Shown here in pieces: positions 26,460 through 38,975 of a stretch of DNA of 64,000 bases (position 1 is its first letter; each line of letters begins with the position of its first letter). The position numbers and the translations under genes were made by a program. The DNA lies in assembly GCA_946811695.1 (NCBI GenBank), contig OX328132.1:124379406-124443405 (forward strand), given 5' to 3'. The DNA is from Gonocerus acuteangulatus. Taxonomy: Eukaryota > Arthropoda > Insecta > Hemiptera > Coreidae. The notes beneath the pieces are model-generated. The model did not search any database. It was not told the DNA's origin and saw only the letters and a list, made by a program, of their open reading frames with translations.

Positions 26460-28204
26460 GTCAATGAATTTGTAAGCATTTTTCATTGAATTGAAAACTA
26501 CTTTTTTTAGTTTGTTCATAATAACAATTACGGTGTTTTTCTATATATTTGTGTTTTTTTATGAGCCCACCCCTCATATTTTGCAAGAAAATTTAACAAG
26601 ATGGACAAAAGCGGTTATTTTTAGATTCAGCACACCAGAAAAACATAAAATTCAGCTAAAAGATTCCATGCAGTGAATCAACAAATTTTTTTGCAGACCT
26701 GTGTAATGAAATGATAACTCAAAAGTACATTCCAGGTAGCTTGCTGTTCTGAAGTCTAGATCAATCCATAATCGTTCATTATTTAATTATTACATTTCTT
26801 AAATTAGTGTTTGCTCTATTTTATTGCAAATTTTTAGTTATAAGTTGAAATTAGAGGAATAAGATACAATAGAAGAGAATAATTGTTATCTATCTATTGT
26901 GAATGGTTAGAAATATTAAATGCGGCCTCCACTTATGGTTGATGCCATCAATGCATGTTTTTTTCAATTAGTTCTGATTGTGGCCATTCTATGTGTTTTA
27001 ATTAGCAGCATACCTAATACTTATGATAGTAATTTTGTATCTGTAATTACCCTGAACTGCTTAGGTGGAAATGTGATGTAGAATACCTGAACGTATCGCA
27101 CCTGTCTTGGAATACTGTAAAATCTCCGAAAAATTCAATTTTGAGTTTTTTACGCCAAATCATTCAAAATGACGTTATCTTTATGTTGTATAAATTTTAG
27201 TAAGTTTAGTTGTTTAGTTAGCCGAGGAGAGGCGGAAGTTACATTTCGACAGTGGAAGAATTAACCGAAGCCGTTCGGGGAAGACTTTTAACAAATCACA
27301 CGCAGTCTATCTATCTAAAGATGTTACACTTTCCTCAGACACTTTTAATATGATTTATACTTTGTTACAATGTTCTACACATGATTATACCCAGTGGTAA
27401 TAAACATTTTTAATTACTGATGATTAGTTTTAGTCAACGTTTTTAATTTTAAGTTTACTTTAAGGTCCTTATCATATGGGAATGCGAAAATGTTTTTCAT
27501 AAATCAAAAACTGTAGAGTATTATAGATTTCTAGTCGAAAATTAGGAATTTGTTTTTTAATGTTGCCTTTTATTTCTAAAAATGATAATAATTCAAAATT
27601 TTTGCAAGTTCTAAAACGTAATACTATTTTTAATAGTATTATTATTTTGGAAAAACATTTTCGATAAAACTCTCCCTCCCAGTCTCTTCCGGTCATCGTT
27701 TCCTTAAATACACAATGCTGATTACTGGATAACAGAGAATGGTTTAGTATATTAGTTCTCCCCTATAATAATATTTCTTTAATTTCCCGTTTCACTCTTT
27801 CATTTTTTTCATTCTCGTGAAATGGGTCATAGTTTTATTTTAAATTTTAGTTTGTGAGGGTAATTATTCTTTAGGTATACGTCTTAAGGTATCTCACTCT
27901 TTTTTTTTTATAATTAGGAATTAATTTTTGTTTTTCATTGTATAGGATCCTTTTTAAAAATGGAATCTCGAGGGCACAAAATTCTAAAACTGTTAAGCTT
28001 AGAACCTAATCAAAATCAACCAATCAAAACATTTTTGAGATATCAAAATCGTCCCAACGAATCATCTTTGGAAAAAAAATTAAACTAAGATCTAGTCCAT
28101 TACTTTCTGGAGTATTATTTCTTCCTATACCTTTTGAATATGACAATAACTTCAAAATTATAGACCAACCCGAACTGTCTAATAAATGGGTTTTCCACTG
28201 GCGT
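26460..28204. other. Intronic sequence, no gene
   Basis: AT-rich part of the A-B intron. Short frames on both strands lack any recognisable domain, and no element boundaries are visible. Confidence 0.5.
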
Positions 28205-28938
28205 AGAAAATTATGATTTAGAGCATTTAGTAAGCTTTCTAATGGTAACCTTCTGCTTACCAATATTCTCAACCGTTTTCGAGATATTAAGGAAAGTCAG
28301 GGTCTCCCGTGGTCTAGTGGCTAGCGCCTTGGACTCATAAGCGGGAGATGGCGGGTTTGATTCCCATCCGGCTGCAGGAATTTTCTCATCTCATGGCTCA
28401 TTGGGAAAATTCCTCGCTGCCCCCTGGATGTAGGCGCTAATGGCCTAGATGTTGATGCGCCGTAAAAAAAAAAAAAATTAAGGAAAGTATACAAAGTTAC
28501 CAAAACTTTTCATGTCTGTTAATAAAATAATTTGTTCTAACCCTTCCTTAACTCCAAACGTAACCAAAATTTCAACATATTAGTTTTGATGAAATTTGAA
28601 CATGCAGAAGATGTTTCAACTGAATCCCATGATTATAAGTGCCCAAATCAAAAACGTTATTCAACAACTATTTTTCCAATTTTCTCGAAACGGTTAAAGC
28701 TATCGCCTTAAAACTGGTTTCATGCGTTTTTCTAAGCCCAGAAGCCTATAAAAAGAGTACTTGCAAGCAAATGAAGTAAGCGGAACAATTTTTTTCACGC
28801 GCCATTCGCTCCAAAAACCATGTTCCGGTGGGCAGATTCTGCTGGTTAACAAACTTGACCTTTCAAATTAAACGAAAGATTTTTGTACCAAATTTCATCA
28901 AAATCGGACCATTATTCGCTGACGTATGCCGCAAACAG

Positions 28939-28983
<45 letters not shown>

Positions 28984-29120
28984 AATTTGAACCACCTTCA
29001 TTTGCGGTCTCTATGGGTTCTGAAACACAAAATTTTCTAGTCGGCACTTCCGGATTGCATCATGCGATCAACCTTATATACGGGGTTCCTTCCTATGGGG
29101 GGAGGGAGGAACCGAGCTAA
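28205..29120 (-). mobile_element. HINE-A copy 2 (minus), 3' truncated
   Basis: The 5' subterminal repeat TTAGCTCGGTTCC is at 29120-29108 on the minus strand, followed by the conserved head (AGTGCCGACTAG near 29040), the (TA)n core (about 28942-28981) and the body to about 28205. The 3' subterminal repeat and stem-loop are missing. A type 1 SINE is inserted in the body. Confidence 0.8.
28299..28477 (+). mobile_element. SINE type 1 nested in HINE-A copy 2
   Basis: A full-length tRNA-derived SINE with a 13-nt A tail. ATTAAGGAAAGT occurs directly before and directly after it, a perfect 12-bp target duplication made from HINE sequence. This shows LINE-type target-primed insertion after the HINE. 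Confidence 0.95.
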
Positions 29121-29867
29121 AAGTGCAAAGCCCAGACAAAACTACAACCATTACTATCAGCGGTGAGGAAATCGCATTCCCAATACCAATGGAAACTATT
29201 AATACAGCCGCTAATGATGACGATGAGGAGATAATATTAATATTTACTGATGATATTCCTTTTAAATGTGTGGAAATCAAAAATAAATCAGGATAACCCA
29301 TTTACTTTCAAGTACAAGACATCTTATTATGCTGATGAATTCACATAGGTAAATATTTTCCAATCACAAACAAACAGAAATGAAACAATAGCTTTGAAGA
29401 TGACTTTAACTACCAAAGAGGATATTCAAAAGCTTCAAGACTGGAGAGTTAAAAAAAGGTTCAGTTTGCGTATCCCGATTGCCCCGAACAAGAATAAAAT
29501 ATGTTTCGACTTCTACAATTCGTTGTGAAATTTCATTTAACAATAACTTCAATGTGCATACCCAGGAGGTTTAAATTTCAAGCGATCCAAATTGGTGACG
29601 TAAAGTTTTGTTCCTTTTTTTAATTTGCTTTTTTTTTCTTATTGTAGTCCATAATACGCTGGCTAGCATTAATAAGATTTTGTCATAACGTAACTGTGGT
29701 TGTGAAATTAAAAACGGGTGATATATTGCTAAAATTAAAAAAATATGAACATTTTTAGACTTTTGAAATCAGGTGAAGTGAAAAATAAATCAAAAGATGA
29801 AGCGTTAAGTAACAAATTGTGTCAATAATAGCTACAAAATCAATTTGAGAAAAAGCATCTATTGAGG

Positions 29868-30211
29868 GAGATGGTAAATATGTGGAAATAGACAAAAATG
29901 TATTTACAAAAAGGAGCTATAACGCAGGATGTGTCCATTTTTGGAAAGGAATTTGCCAAGAAACCAATGAATATTTTTTGGAATAAAATTAAGAAGAGAT
30001 CAGAATCCACATTGATAAAAGAATTTGAAACACGAATATATCCGAGAAGTCTAGTTAAAGACTCGTGGATAGGATACATGAATTTATGCAAAATGGGCAA
30101 CAAACGTCAAACTGAACCATGAATATCACTTTGATGATTCAGAGATGTTAGCGAACATTAAAAAAAATTAAAAGCTTATGGAGATCAGCTGAATGGGTAA
30201 ATAAAAGAAGG
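29868..30211 (+). pseudogene. Merlin (IS1016/ISXO2-type) transposase fossil
   Basis: Plus-strand pieces in three frames follow the order of the ISXO2-like DDE domain: GDGKYVEIDKNVFTKRSYNA (first catalytic Asp in EID; family usual EIDES) then GICQETNEYF; ESTLIKEFETRIYP; KDSWIGYMNLCKMG (second Asp; family usual SDxWxGY); LNHEYHFDDSEM (family usual VNHxxxFVDPxTG); and IKSLWRSAEW (third acidic position; here Lys instead of Glu). At least two frameshifts and several stops make it inactive. Merlin elements are cut-and-paste DNA transposons that move through this DDE nuclease. No terminal repeats were located. Confidence 0.82.
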
Positions 30212-30349
30212 TGATGGACAAATTGGAATTTCTGAACATATCACTAACAAAACACATTATGTCGCAGTAAACTTAGAAGAAAAAATTAGATGATATAAAC
30301 AATTTTTGGCCAGAAAAAAAGCTTACCGCGTTTTGTTAGCATAAATATT

Positions 30350-30500
30350 TGTGAGTGTTAAGGAATGAGCACTTAACGCTCTGTGCCATGGGTAGTGGGC
30401 TCGATTGCCACTAAGGGAGGTAACTTCCAGATAACCCGTCCTAAAATTCGTAGTTAATAATAATGGACTTTTAAATTAAAATAAATAAATGTGTGTTTTA
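30350..30500 (+). repeat. Possible tRNA-like SINE fragment
   Basis: A weak box-B-like motif (GGGCTCGATTGCC) is followed by AGATAACCCG and TAAAATTCG...TTAATAATAA. This tail is similar to about 7825-7895 (GATAACCCG, TAAAATTCG, TCAATAATAA). Two dispersed copies of the tail indicate a repeat family, but neither copy is complete. Confidence 0.4.
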
Positions 30501-30697
30501 ATTATTTTGTTTTGAATTATTTAATTTATGATTAGTGGAGGTACTATAATTAACAAGTACCTAAAAATTCTGCAAGATTAAATTTATGACATGTCATAAA
30601 GAAGATAAATATGACTAATCAAAATATAATTTCTCCAGAATCAATTATGGCATTTTGAGGAGCTGAAGAAATGGGGACATATGATTGAATTGCTCTT

Positions 30698-30880
30698 ATA
30701 GTGTGAGAGGTATAACTTGTCACATGGGGAAAGAGTAGAGGGGGTTCGACGTTGCCAGTTCTTCAACACTCCCAAACCCCGCTCTGCATAGGCGCTGGAC
30801 TAGGAAAGGGAGGAGTGGCAACATACCCTCCTACTCGTCCACAGCCAAGTGACAACTTACATCTCTCACTCTATAGTCTA
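30698..30880. mobile_element. Short TIR element (MITE), about 183 bp
   Basis: Imperfect inverted ends: GTGTGAGAGGTATAACTTGT at the left, and the reverse complement of the right end reads GAGTGAGAGATGTAAGTTGT, both followed by CAC.TGG. TATAG lies at both outer edges. There is no coding content, and the superfamily is not identified. Confidence 0.6.
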
Positions 30881-31099
30881 AGCAGAAGATGGCAACAACA
30901 TCATGGATACTATTCTGGCACATAAATAGCTGGCAACGTTAAGTAAAAGCTCCTTCCATAAAAAATAAACAAATTTAAATGCTTAAATTTAAGATAGCTA
31001 CAATCTAGGCGATAAGAAAAACAGTAACTATACAATATACCACAGTCAGCCATGTTGGACATTTATGTACAGACCAAGCTCAAGTCAGTTACGCTTTCA

Positions 31100-32345
<1,246 letters not shown>

Positions 32346-32706
32346 AGTGATGGAAAATAGAGCTATTTTATGTTAACTCTTCAAACCAGGGCTATTTTTT
32401 TTATCGAAAAGTTACAATTTAACTGTTAAAATAAAACTTTTATTTTATAAGCTAAACAATAACTGTTAAAAAAATTATTTAAAAGTTTTAAGAGTAAAAG
32501 TTTTTTAGGAACTCCTAAAATTAAGTAGGTACATGAAAATAAAACTTAATGTAATACTTTTATTATTTTGTTTTTCAATGTGAAATAAATGTTTTCAGTA
32601 TTTTAATCAATAATTTTAGGGTTCCCTTAGCTTACAATACCTGGAATACTGACAAGAAAGAAAATACAAACTTCCATACCTATATCAACTATCACTTATC
32701 GTACAT

Positions 32707-32813
32707 CCCCCCCCCTAACCACTCAAGAAAGTGTTGAAAGAGCCTTTTCAACCCTAAAGTATAAATTAAGTGATTATAGATATAATCTAACTTACAAAAT
32801 AAATTATTATTGA
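32707..32813 (+). pseudogene. hAT transposase C-terminal fragment
   Basis: One open stretch reads PLTTQESVERAFSTLKYKLS then DYRYNLT before a stop. The SVERxFS...LSDxRxxL pattern is the conserved C-terminal dimerisation region of hAT transposases. No upstream domains are recognisable. AT-rich sequence at 32345-33080, beginning CAGTGATGGAAAA, may be the rest of the element. Confidence 0.7.
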
Positions 32814-33281
32814 AATTTAATTAATTCTTCAAAAAAAGTGAAATATTCTTTGTCTAAAAATTAATTATTGTTTATTTACTGATATATATTTGTTGATACA
32901 AAACAAAAAATAAACATTAGTAGCTTTAATTTATTCCTTTAAACTTTTTCCTATTAAATATTTGAATATCAATTACTTTAAAACTTTTATTTTTTAAGTT
33001 AAAAAATAACAGTAAAAAAAACTTTTTAAAAAAAAGTTTAGGCCCAAAAAGTTATTTCCGAAATTTGACTTTTTAAAAACAAATATAAAAGTAAACGTAT
33101 AACAGACACAACTGCTAACTGCTAATTCTTATCGAATAGTTTCATAGAATGTTTGGAAGTACTACGGCAAGGTATTAACAAGAAATGCTGGTTACTACAT
33201 TCCCAATTCCTAAATTTATTTATATACATAAATTCATTAGTCTATATGATCAATCGAAATTAAAATAACCCGCAATTAGTG

Positions 33282-33283
<2 letters not shown>

Positions 33284-33346
<63 letters not shown>

Positions 33347-33347
33347 G
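33284..33347. repeat. (TA)n followed by a T run
   Basis: About 48 bases of TA alternation and about 15 T. It is adjacent to the Helitron fossil and may mark the target into which that element inserted. Confidence 0.9.
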
Positions 33348-33479
33348 TAAAATTTGTAATTTGTTATGGTTTGTTTTCTTTGAATTTAATTCATTACTTA
33401 TTTATTTATTAAGTCATTGACATTTATTTATTCTCGTAATTGTCGTAAATCTGAGGCGAACTTAGTTTCTGAGTCGGAT

Positions 33480-34379
33480 ACGACACCGCCTTGGGATATG
33501 CATGGCAAATTTTCTTCGTGTATGTAGAGCTCAAGGAGTTATTTCATGACTATTTATGGCTACCAATGCCAAACGAACCACAAACATTTATAAGAATTTA
33601 TTACTTTATGGGAGGTGAGGACTCCAAAAGGCACTCGCCAATGGCTTGCATGTAATCGCGAGGGGCTACATTATGCTCAATTCACGGTTTGCCAGGCGCA
33701 TCGTTAGTAAGCTGGACGATCTATTGAATGAGCAGCAGGGCCGCCACACGGGGGGGGGGGGGACAACCGGGTACAGTTGTCCCGGGCCCGGGCACCGTGG
33801 GGGCCCGGGCCGATCCTCGCTAATTGGAAAAAAGTACCGAAAGTGACATTTGCAGCACCGATTGTCGGCTTTTATTCTCATTTTGCTCAAAACTGAAGAT
33901 GAAAATAATTTTAAAATGCCTGAAGTCCTATAGCAAAGGACTAGAATTTTCATGCTGGTTCTGAGAAGTGGGGGCCCGGCTGTGAGAAGTGGGGGCCCGT
34001 GATCTGGTTCCGGGCCCGGCTCTGAGATGTGGCGGCCCTGATGAGCAGAATAAATTGTTGAAATTATTTAAATCACACATGCAGAAATTACAAAGTCATA
34101 ATCACGCTATTGTCATCAATCCTGATAAAGAACCATCTGGGCCGTGCAGCTTCGCGAGAAATTCTGATTCGAAAAAGAAATAATAATCTTAGTCTATTGA
34201 TTATACACACCATTCATAGGACGCTATCCAATATCCGCTAATGTTCTGGAAGGGACAAGACGGATATTGTATAAATATTAAATAATATCCCGCAACAGGT
34301 ACGGGGGATTATTATTTCGCTACCAAAATATCCACTAGAAACGATGTATATGGCAAAACAACGTTTGCCGGGTCAGCTA

Positions 34380-34380
<1 letters not shown>
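33480..34380 (+). pseudogene. Helitron N-terminal protein fossil with intact Helitron 3' end
   Basis: Broken frames follow the order of the Helitron-like N-terminal region. These are MPNEPQTFIRIYYFMGGEDS (about 33560-33620), SKLDDLLNEQ then NKLLKLFKSHMQKL and HAIVINPDKEPSG (33700-34140, split by a MITE), and DAIQYPLMFWKGQDGYCINIK then PATGTG (about 34210-34305). The sequence then passes to a 3' terminus: a hairpin GGCAAA/TTTGCC (34352-34369), spacer GGGTCAG and CTAG (34377-34380), with host T following. The Rep nuclease and helicase regions are missing, so this is an internally deleted, dead copy of an autonomous rolling-circle transposon. Confidence 0.8.
33736..34040. mobile_element. hAT-type MITE, 305 bp, with perfect 8-bp duplication
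   Basis: Perfect 13-bp terminal inverted repeats CAGGGCCGCCACA / TGTGGCGGCCCTG, and ATGAGCAG on both sides (33728-33735 and 34041-34048). An 8-bp duplication plus a CAGGG terminus is the hAT signature. It has a long G run next to the left end and no coding content. It splits the Helitron protein fossil between DDLLNEQ and NKLL, and removing it rejoins that frame. Confidence 0.93.
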
Positions 34381-34427
<47 letters not shown>

Positions 34428-35315
34428 GTTCGCACTCTATCTCAGTGAATAATGGTCTAATTTTGATGAAATTTAGTACAAAAATCTTTCATTTAATTTG
34501 AAAGGTCTAGTTTGTTAACCAGCAGATTCCGTCCACCGGAAAATGGTTTTTGGAGCGAAAAAATCGTTAAGCTTACATTATATGCTTGTAAGTACTTGTT
34601 TTATAAGCTTCTTGGACTAGGAAAACGAATGAAACCATTTTCAAAGCGATAACTTTAACCGTTTTCGAGAAAAGTGGAAACATAGTTGTCGAATAAAGCT
34701 TTTGGTCTGGGTGCTTAGAATCATTGGATTCACTTAAAATATTTTCTACATGTTTGAAATTCATATAAAAAAAGACGTTCAAAATTTTGGTTACGTTTGG
34801 AGTTAAGGAAGGATTAGAATAAAATATTTTATTTATAGGCTTGGAAAGTTTTGGGAATCTTGGTAAGCGGAAGGTGACCATTCGAAAGCTTACTGAATGC
34901 TCTACAAAAAAGTATATGAGGAAATGTTTGATTAGGCGATGTCAATCGGAGAAATAAGTGCTTACAACTTCAAATGTGTTTGTTTTGTTCTTTTGACCGG
35001 GGTTTTGTCTTTGTTTAAATCACCTTTTAATTATTTCTTTGTTCATATTGCATTTATCTGTAAAATTAGTATTATAGTAAAAGGATATAAGAAACAGTAA
35101 GTAGTGTGTTTCTAGAGCGAGCCTGGACAAGGCCAGGGAGTCATTTTTCTGTGTCAGATAGAGGAATGCAACCGTGTTCTATTTGGGGTCATAAATTATT
35201 TCATGAAAGGTTTAACCAAAATTATAACTGTTTCTATTTTAGCCTTTCCAAATTACATTAGGGATAAGAACGGAACCGCGCTAAGATGATGTACTTCCTG
35301 CGAGTCGGACTTTTT
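34381..35315 (+). mobile_element. HINE-A copy 3, 5' truncated
   Basis: Starts in the (TA)n core directly after the Helitron 3' end, then has the HINE-A body. The 3' subterminal repeat GGAACCGCGCTAA (35273-35285) follows, then a decayed stem-loop (TGTA-CTTCC-TGCG, still pairable with wobbles) and GGAC before a T run. The 5' head is absent, probably lost when the Helitron inserted into the TA core. Confidence 0.8.
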
Positions 35316-35517
35316 TTAATTTGTGATGTTTCGAAGGTACCCTATTTTTGTAAAATTATTAAACGAACAAATGTACTGCTTTATTGTCTTCTTAGTCATT
35401 TTATTGCTCATTGTTATTCATTTTAAATGCTTATTATATTTTGTTAATTATTATATTGATGTTCCAGTATTTGTGTTTTATTAATTTTGTTATCTTTAAC
35501 ATTCAACAGTTATCATG

Positions 35518-35562
35518 TGCGGTGCTAGTGGCCAAGAAGTCGATGCACCGTAAAAAAAAAAG
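35518..35562 (+). mobile_element. 5'-truncated SINE type 1
   Basis: Only the last 30 bases of the SINE body and an A tail are present. AGTTATCATGTG before it and AGTTATAATGTG after it form a 12-bp target duplication with one mismatch. Confidence 0.82.
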
Positions 35563-35617
35563 TTATAATGTGTAAGTCCTTTATTCTTTGCGTTTAAACG
35601 ACGACGACGAGCTTAAA

Positions 35618-36056
35618 GATTAAATTAGGAGGTTAGCAGTTCGGAGGCCAAGGACGGCACAGAGAACGAGAATCGATAGAGCTAACTGCTAACTGCTATC
35701 TGCTACGACGAACAGCGTAGAGATTAAATTAGGAGGTTAGCAGTTCGGAGGCCAAGGACGGCACAGAGAACGAGAATCGATAGAGCTAACTGCTAACTGC
35801 TATCTGCTACGACGAACAGCGTAGAGATTAAATTAGGAGGTTAGCAGTTCGGAGGCCAAGGACGGCACAGAGAACGAGAATCGATAGAGCTAACTGCTAA
35901 CTGCTATCTGCTACGACGAACAGCGTAGAGATTAAATTAGGAGGTTAGCAGTTCGGAGGCCAAGGACGGCACAGAGAACGAGAATCGATAGAGCTAACTG
36001 CTATCTGCTACGACGAACAGCGTAGAGATTAAATTAGGAGGTTAGCAGTTCGGAGG
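35618..36056. repeat. 104-bp tandem array, 4.3 copies
   Basis: Units start at 35618, 35722, 35826, 35930 and 36027. Four intervals are 104, 104, 104 and 97; the last lost one 7-bp internal sub-repeat (ctaactg). Each unit contains an internal inverted pair GTTAGCAGTT/AACTGCTAAC, so it can form hairpins. Copies are nearly identical, which points to recent expansion. A hAT MITE interrupts the right end. Confidence 0.97.
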
Positions 36057-36308
36057 CATGGGCGTATATAAGAGGGGGGGGGGGGATTTTTTCCCTAAAT
36101 CAATTTTGATTGCATCGCTAAAAAATGTCTTAGAAACCTCAAAAATAAATTACATACGATCACTTATTTCAGAATAAATATTTTTTTGGGGTTCTAAAAG
36201 CGTTTTAGTTGGCTATTCCAAGTTCTAGTCAGTTAGTATTCCAAACCCCCCAAATCCCCCCCGTACTCCCAGTCCCCCCCCTGAAAGTATTTCCTGTATA
36301 CGCCCCTG
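36057..36308. mobile_element. hAT-type MITE inserted in the 104-bp array
   Basis: Terminal inverted repeats CATGGGCGTATA (left) and TATACGCCCCTG (right, reverse complement CAGGGGCGTATA). Flanking 8-mers are TTCGGAGG (36049-36056) and CTCGGAGG (36309-36316), 7 of 8 identical. Long G and C runs lie just inside the ends. Array sequence continues on the right, so the MITE is younger than the array. Confidence 0.85.
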
Positions 36309-36479
36309 CTCGGAGGACAAGGTTGTCGGAGAGACTGAGAATCGATTAGTGCTATTTTTCAAGGGGAACCGGTGGTATTGTTAAAAGTAGCTACACTAAT
36401 GTTAAAAAAAATAACTGATAATCACGGAAACAAACTTATGCTCCCTCCTTCCTAAGATATTACCTGTTGTAATGTGTAT

Positions 36480-36862
36480 TATTAATATCTCATGATTTAT
36501 TTTTTCATATTGTTGATAAAAAAAATAACTTATTGATAATTTTTTATCACTCCTGTACAATTTATATAATTTTTACAGATATGGTGGTCCTTAAAAAGTA
36601 CTTTTTTCGTGAAGTAAATTTAGTGTATCAATACTTTTGATTCATCACTTTTGTATATATGGATTTATAATATTTATTGTTAATATCTAACGATTTATTT
36701 TTTGATATTATTGACAAATAGAATAAAGTTTTGATGGCTAATTACCTCTCCTGTACTATTTACATTATTTTTATGGATATGGTGCTCCTCAAAAAGTGTT
36801 ATTTTTTTAAAAATAAACGTAGTGTATCAATACTTTTGACACTCACTGTAGACATAAAAAGT
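36480..36862. repeat. 200-bp duplicated block ending in a Tc1-like terminus
   Basis: Two imperfect copies of a roughly 200-bp block begin at about 36482 and 36682 (TTAATATCT...GATTTATTTTTT). Each ends with GTGTATCAATACTTTTGA; the second runs on to CACTCACTGTA. In reverse complement this reads TACAGTGAGTGTCAAAAGTA, a Tc1-like end. No second terminus or transposase was found. Confidence 0.55.
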
Positions 36863-37340
36863 TTAACCGCTGTTATTTATGTGATCTATGAGTTCTGAAA
36901 TCTAAGGGTGCCCAAAAACTGTGAGGAATATCTGAATATTTGGACAGCGCAACAAAGAAAGAAAGACAACAGAATGTATGTCATACCAAGATGGCCGCCG
37001 TTTGTTTATTCAAGGCTTCAGGGGATTTTGATTACAGTCCCTCCACCCCCCTCCTTTCAGAGGGATTGCCAACATTCGTAAACATCCATGGTGGAGCACG
37101 GAATACATGTTAAATATCAACCTGCTATTTTCCGGTGGTATATTTTCCGCAGAATTTCGCGCATGGGGGGTTTGAACTATTCCATACTCAACAGGCTATA
37201 TCTACATTTTCTGAGTTGGTCAATTTCTTTGTGTTTCAATACGGCTTCAATAACCTCTATTTGAGCAAATAATCACACTCTTTCTGCAACGTCTAAATCT
37301 AAATGTATTAATTACAAATATAATAAATACCTGGCTAATA

Positions 37341-37793
37341 TTAGGTTGTTGCAAAAATAATGCAGGTTTTGAATATTCATTTTGTTTAGGCAAGTAAAGA
37401 AAGATAATCTAAAGTCTAGTCAAAGGATTATAAACAATGGTTATTAATGTTGTATTTTTTGTCAAAGATTAGTTTTTTGGTCACAATCTCTAAGTGTAAG
37501 GACCTCAGAAATTTGTGTCAATACAAGATTTTCTTTCATGGTCGAAGTGTGGCTCAAACATAAATTTTCTTAGGCGCGAAGGAAGGATCAGTGAATTTTG
37601 GCTTGGAAATTTTGACTCGAAGACAAGTTCGGTCGCTGTAGGCCTTCTGTTGTTGATCACGACCAGCTGAGGGCTTTGGTAGAAGAAAGCTCTCGGAAAA
37701 CTTCTCAAAAATTGGTTGTTTGCCATCAACAGTTGTTTGCCATCCTAAAGGATTTTTCATATGAAAACCTGAATTATTTTTGTATCAACCCAA
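37341..37793 (+). pseudogene. Deleted mariner element with transposase N-terminal remnant
   Basis: TA duplicates flank both ends. The left end TTAGGTTGTTGCAAAAATAA matches the reverse complement of the right end (TTGGGTTGATACAAAAATAA). Inside, a plus-strand frame reads VVDHDQLRALVEESSRKTSQ, the helix-turn-helix DNA-binding part of a mariner transposase, preceded by a degenerate FDxEDKFGRCRPS stretch. The catalytic domain is deleted; the whole element is only 453 bp, against about 1.3 kb for a full mariner. Confidence 0.88.
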
Positions 37794-38004
37794 TAATTGT
37801 CAGACAATTTTCAAGCAGCCTGCAATATGGCGGTGCTTTTTGCAATTAGCCTGAGTTTTATTCTACATAAAACAATGACTTATTTGAAATTATTCTAATT
37901 ATAAAACAATGACTTACACATCTAATTGGCGTTTGTTTCAAATTTTTGTACACAAAAAAAGTCTAACTACACATTCTTGTGCGATTTTTGTTAAAGAGTA
38001 AAAA

Positions 38005-38975
38005 ATAGATAATTGTGAGGTTTAGGATGCACTAAACACGAATCCGTTAAAAAAAAAAGTCGCTCTCAACTAGGAAAAAAGTTATTAAGCACTACGTTCA
38101 CTGTTATGCATGTTAACAGGCGTAAACATAGGTATTTGTAATCATGCGCATTCGTAGGGACGTATAAGTCCGTAATAAAGAAGTAGTATAATTTAAATTT
38201 ACCATCAATTATTTATTCAGAAACATTTTTTAAAATAATGAAACATTCACCACGTTGTTTGTTTCAGTGTATTTTATGAAAGAAATCCCTTAATAATTCG
38301 CTAATGCATCTGATGTAAAATTACAAAAAAGTCAGATAAGTTTGCTTAGTAGTAATAATGAAGTGGTACGAGATTTAGCAGTTATTCACAATGAAAAAGA
38401 TGTCTAGGAGGCTAAAAAATGTTAGAATGAAGTATTTATATCTCGTCATTGTTTGTTTATATTTACGATTCGCAACTGTCGCATTATGGGAATACTTGCT
38501 ACGCGTTTCCGCTCGCAAAAGAATATATCGAAACTCTAGTCCAGCCGAATCGCTAAAATTAATCGGATTCTATTAATTTTAGCGAGTTGGATTGACTAGA
38601 GTTTAGATATATACTTGAACAAGCGAAGCGAGCGAAAACGCATAGCACGTATGCGCATAAGCGACAGGTTACGTCTGGTGAGGAGGCCCTTCAAATTTAT
38701 AATTATTTTTTAATCAAAATGTTAATGAGAGTTATTTATTTCCAAATTTTCCATCCCTGTGCATGCGCATGTTTACAAATATCGCTAGATTTCCTAACCT
38801 GCATAACAGTGAACTTTAGTGCTTAATAACTTCTTTCCAGGTGGAGGGCGACTTTTTCTTTTCTTTTTTTCTTTTAAGGATTCGTGGTTTGTTCATCAAA
38901 ATACGTCAGCCATAGAACATCATTTAAAAAAAAATCGTTGACGAGACCCCTAAATTTCACAATTTCCAAAAACAA
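38005..38975. repeat. Foldback element with nested palindromes, about 970 bp
   Basis: The outer arms pair: the block around AGTTATTAAGCACTA at 38085 with its reverse complement at 38825, and CACGAATCC at 38038 with GGATTCGTG at 38879. The inner arms pair around a centre near 38565 (TAAAATTAAT / ATTAATTTTA), with ACGCGTTTCCGCTCGC facing the reverse complement near 38610-38640. There is no coding content. Confidence 0.8.

Noticed and set aside
33646..33846. Gly-rich and Pro-rich frames on both strands
   Set aside because: They arise from the G run and CCCGGGCC stretches of the hAT MITE at 33736-34040.
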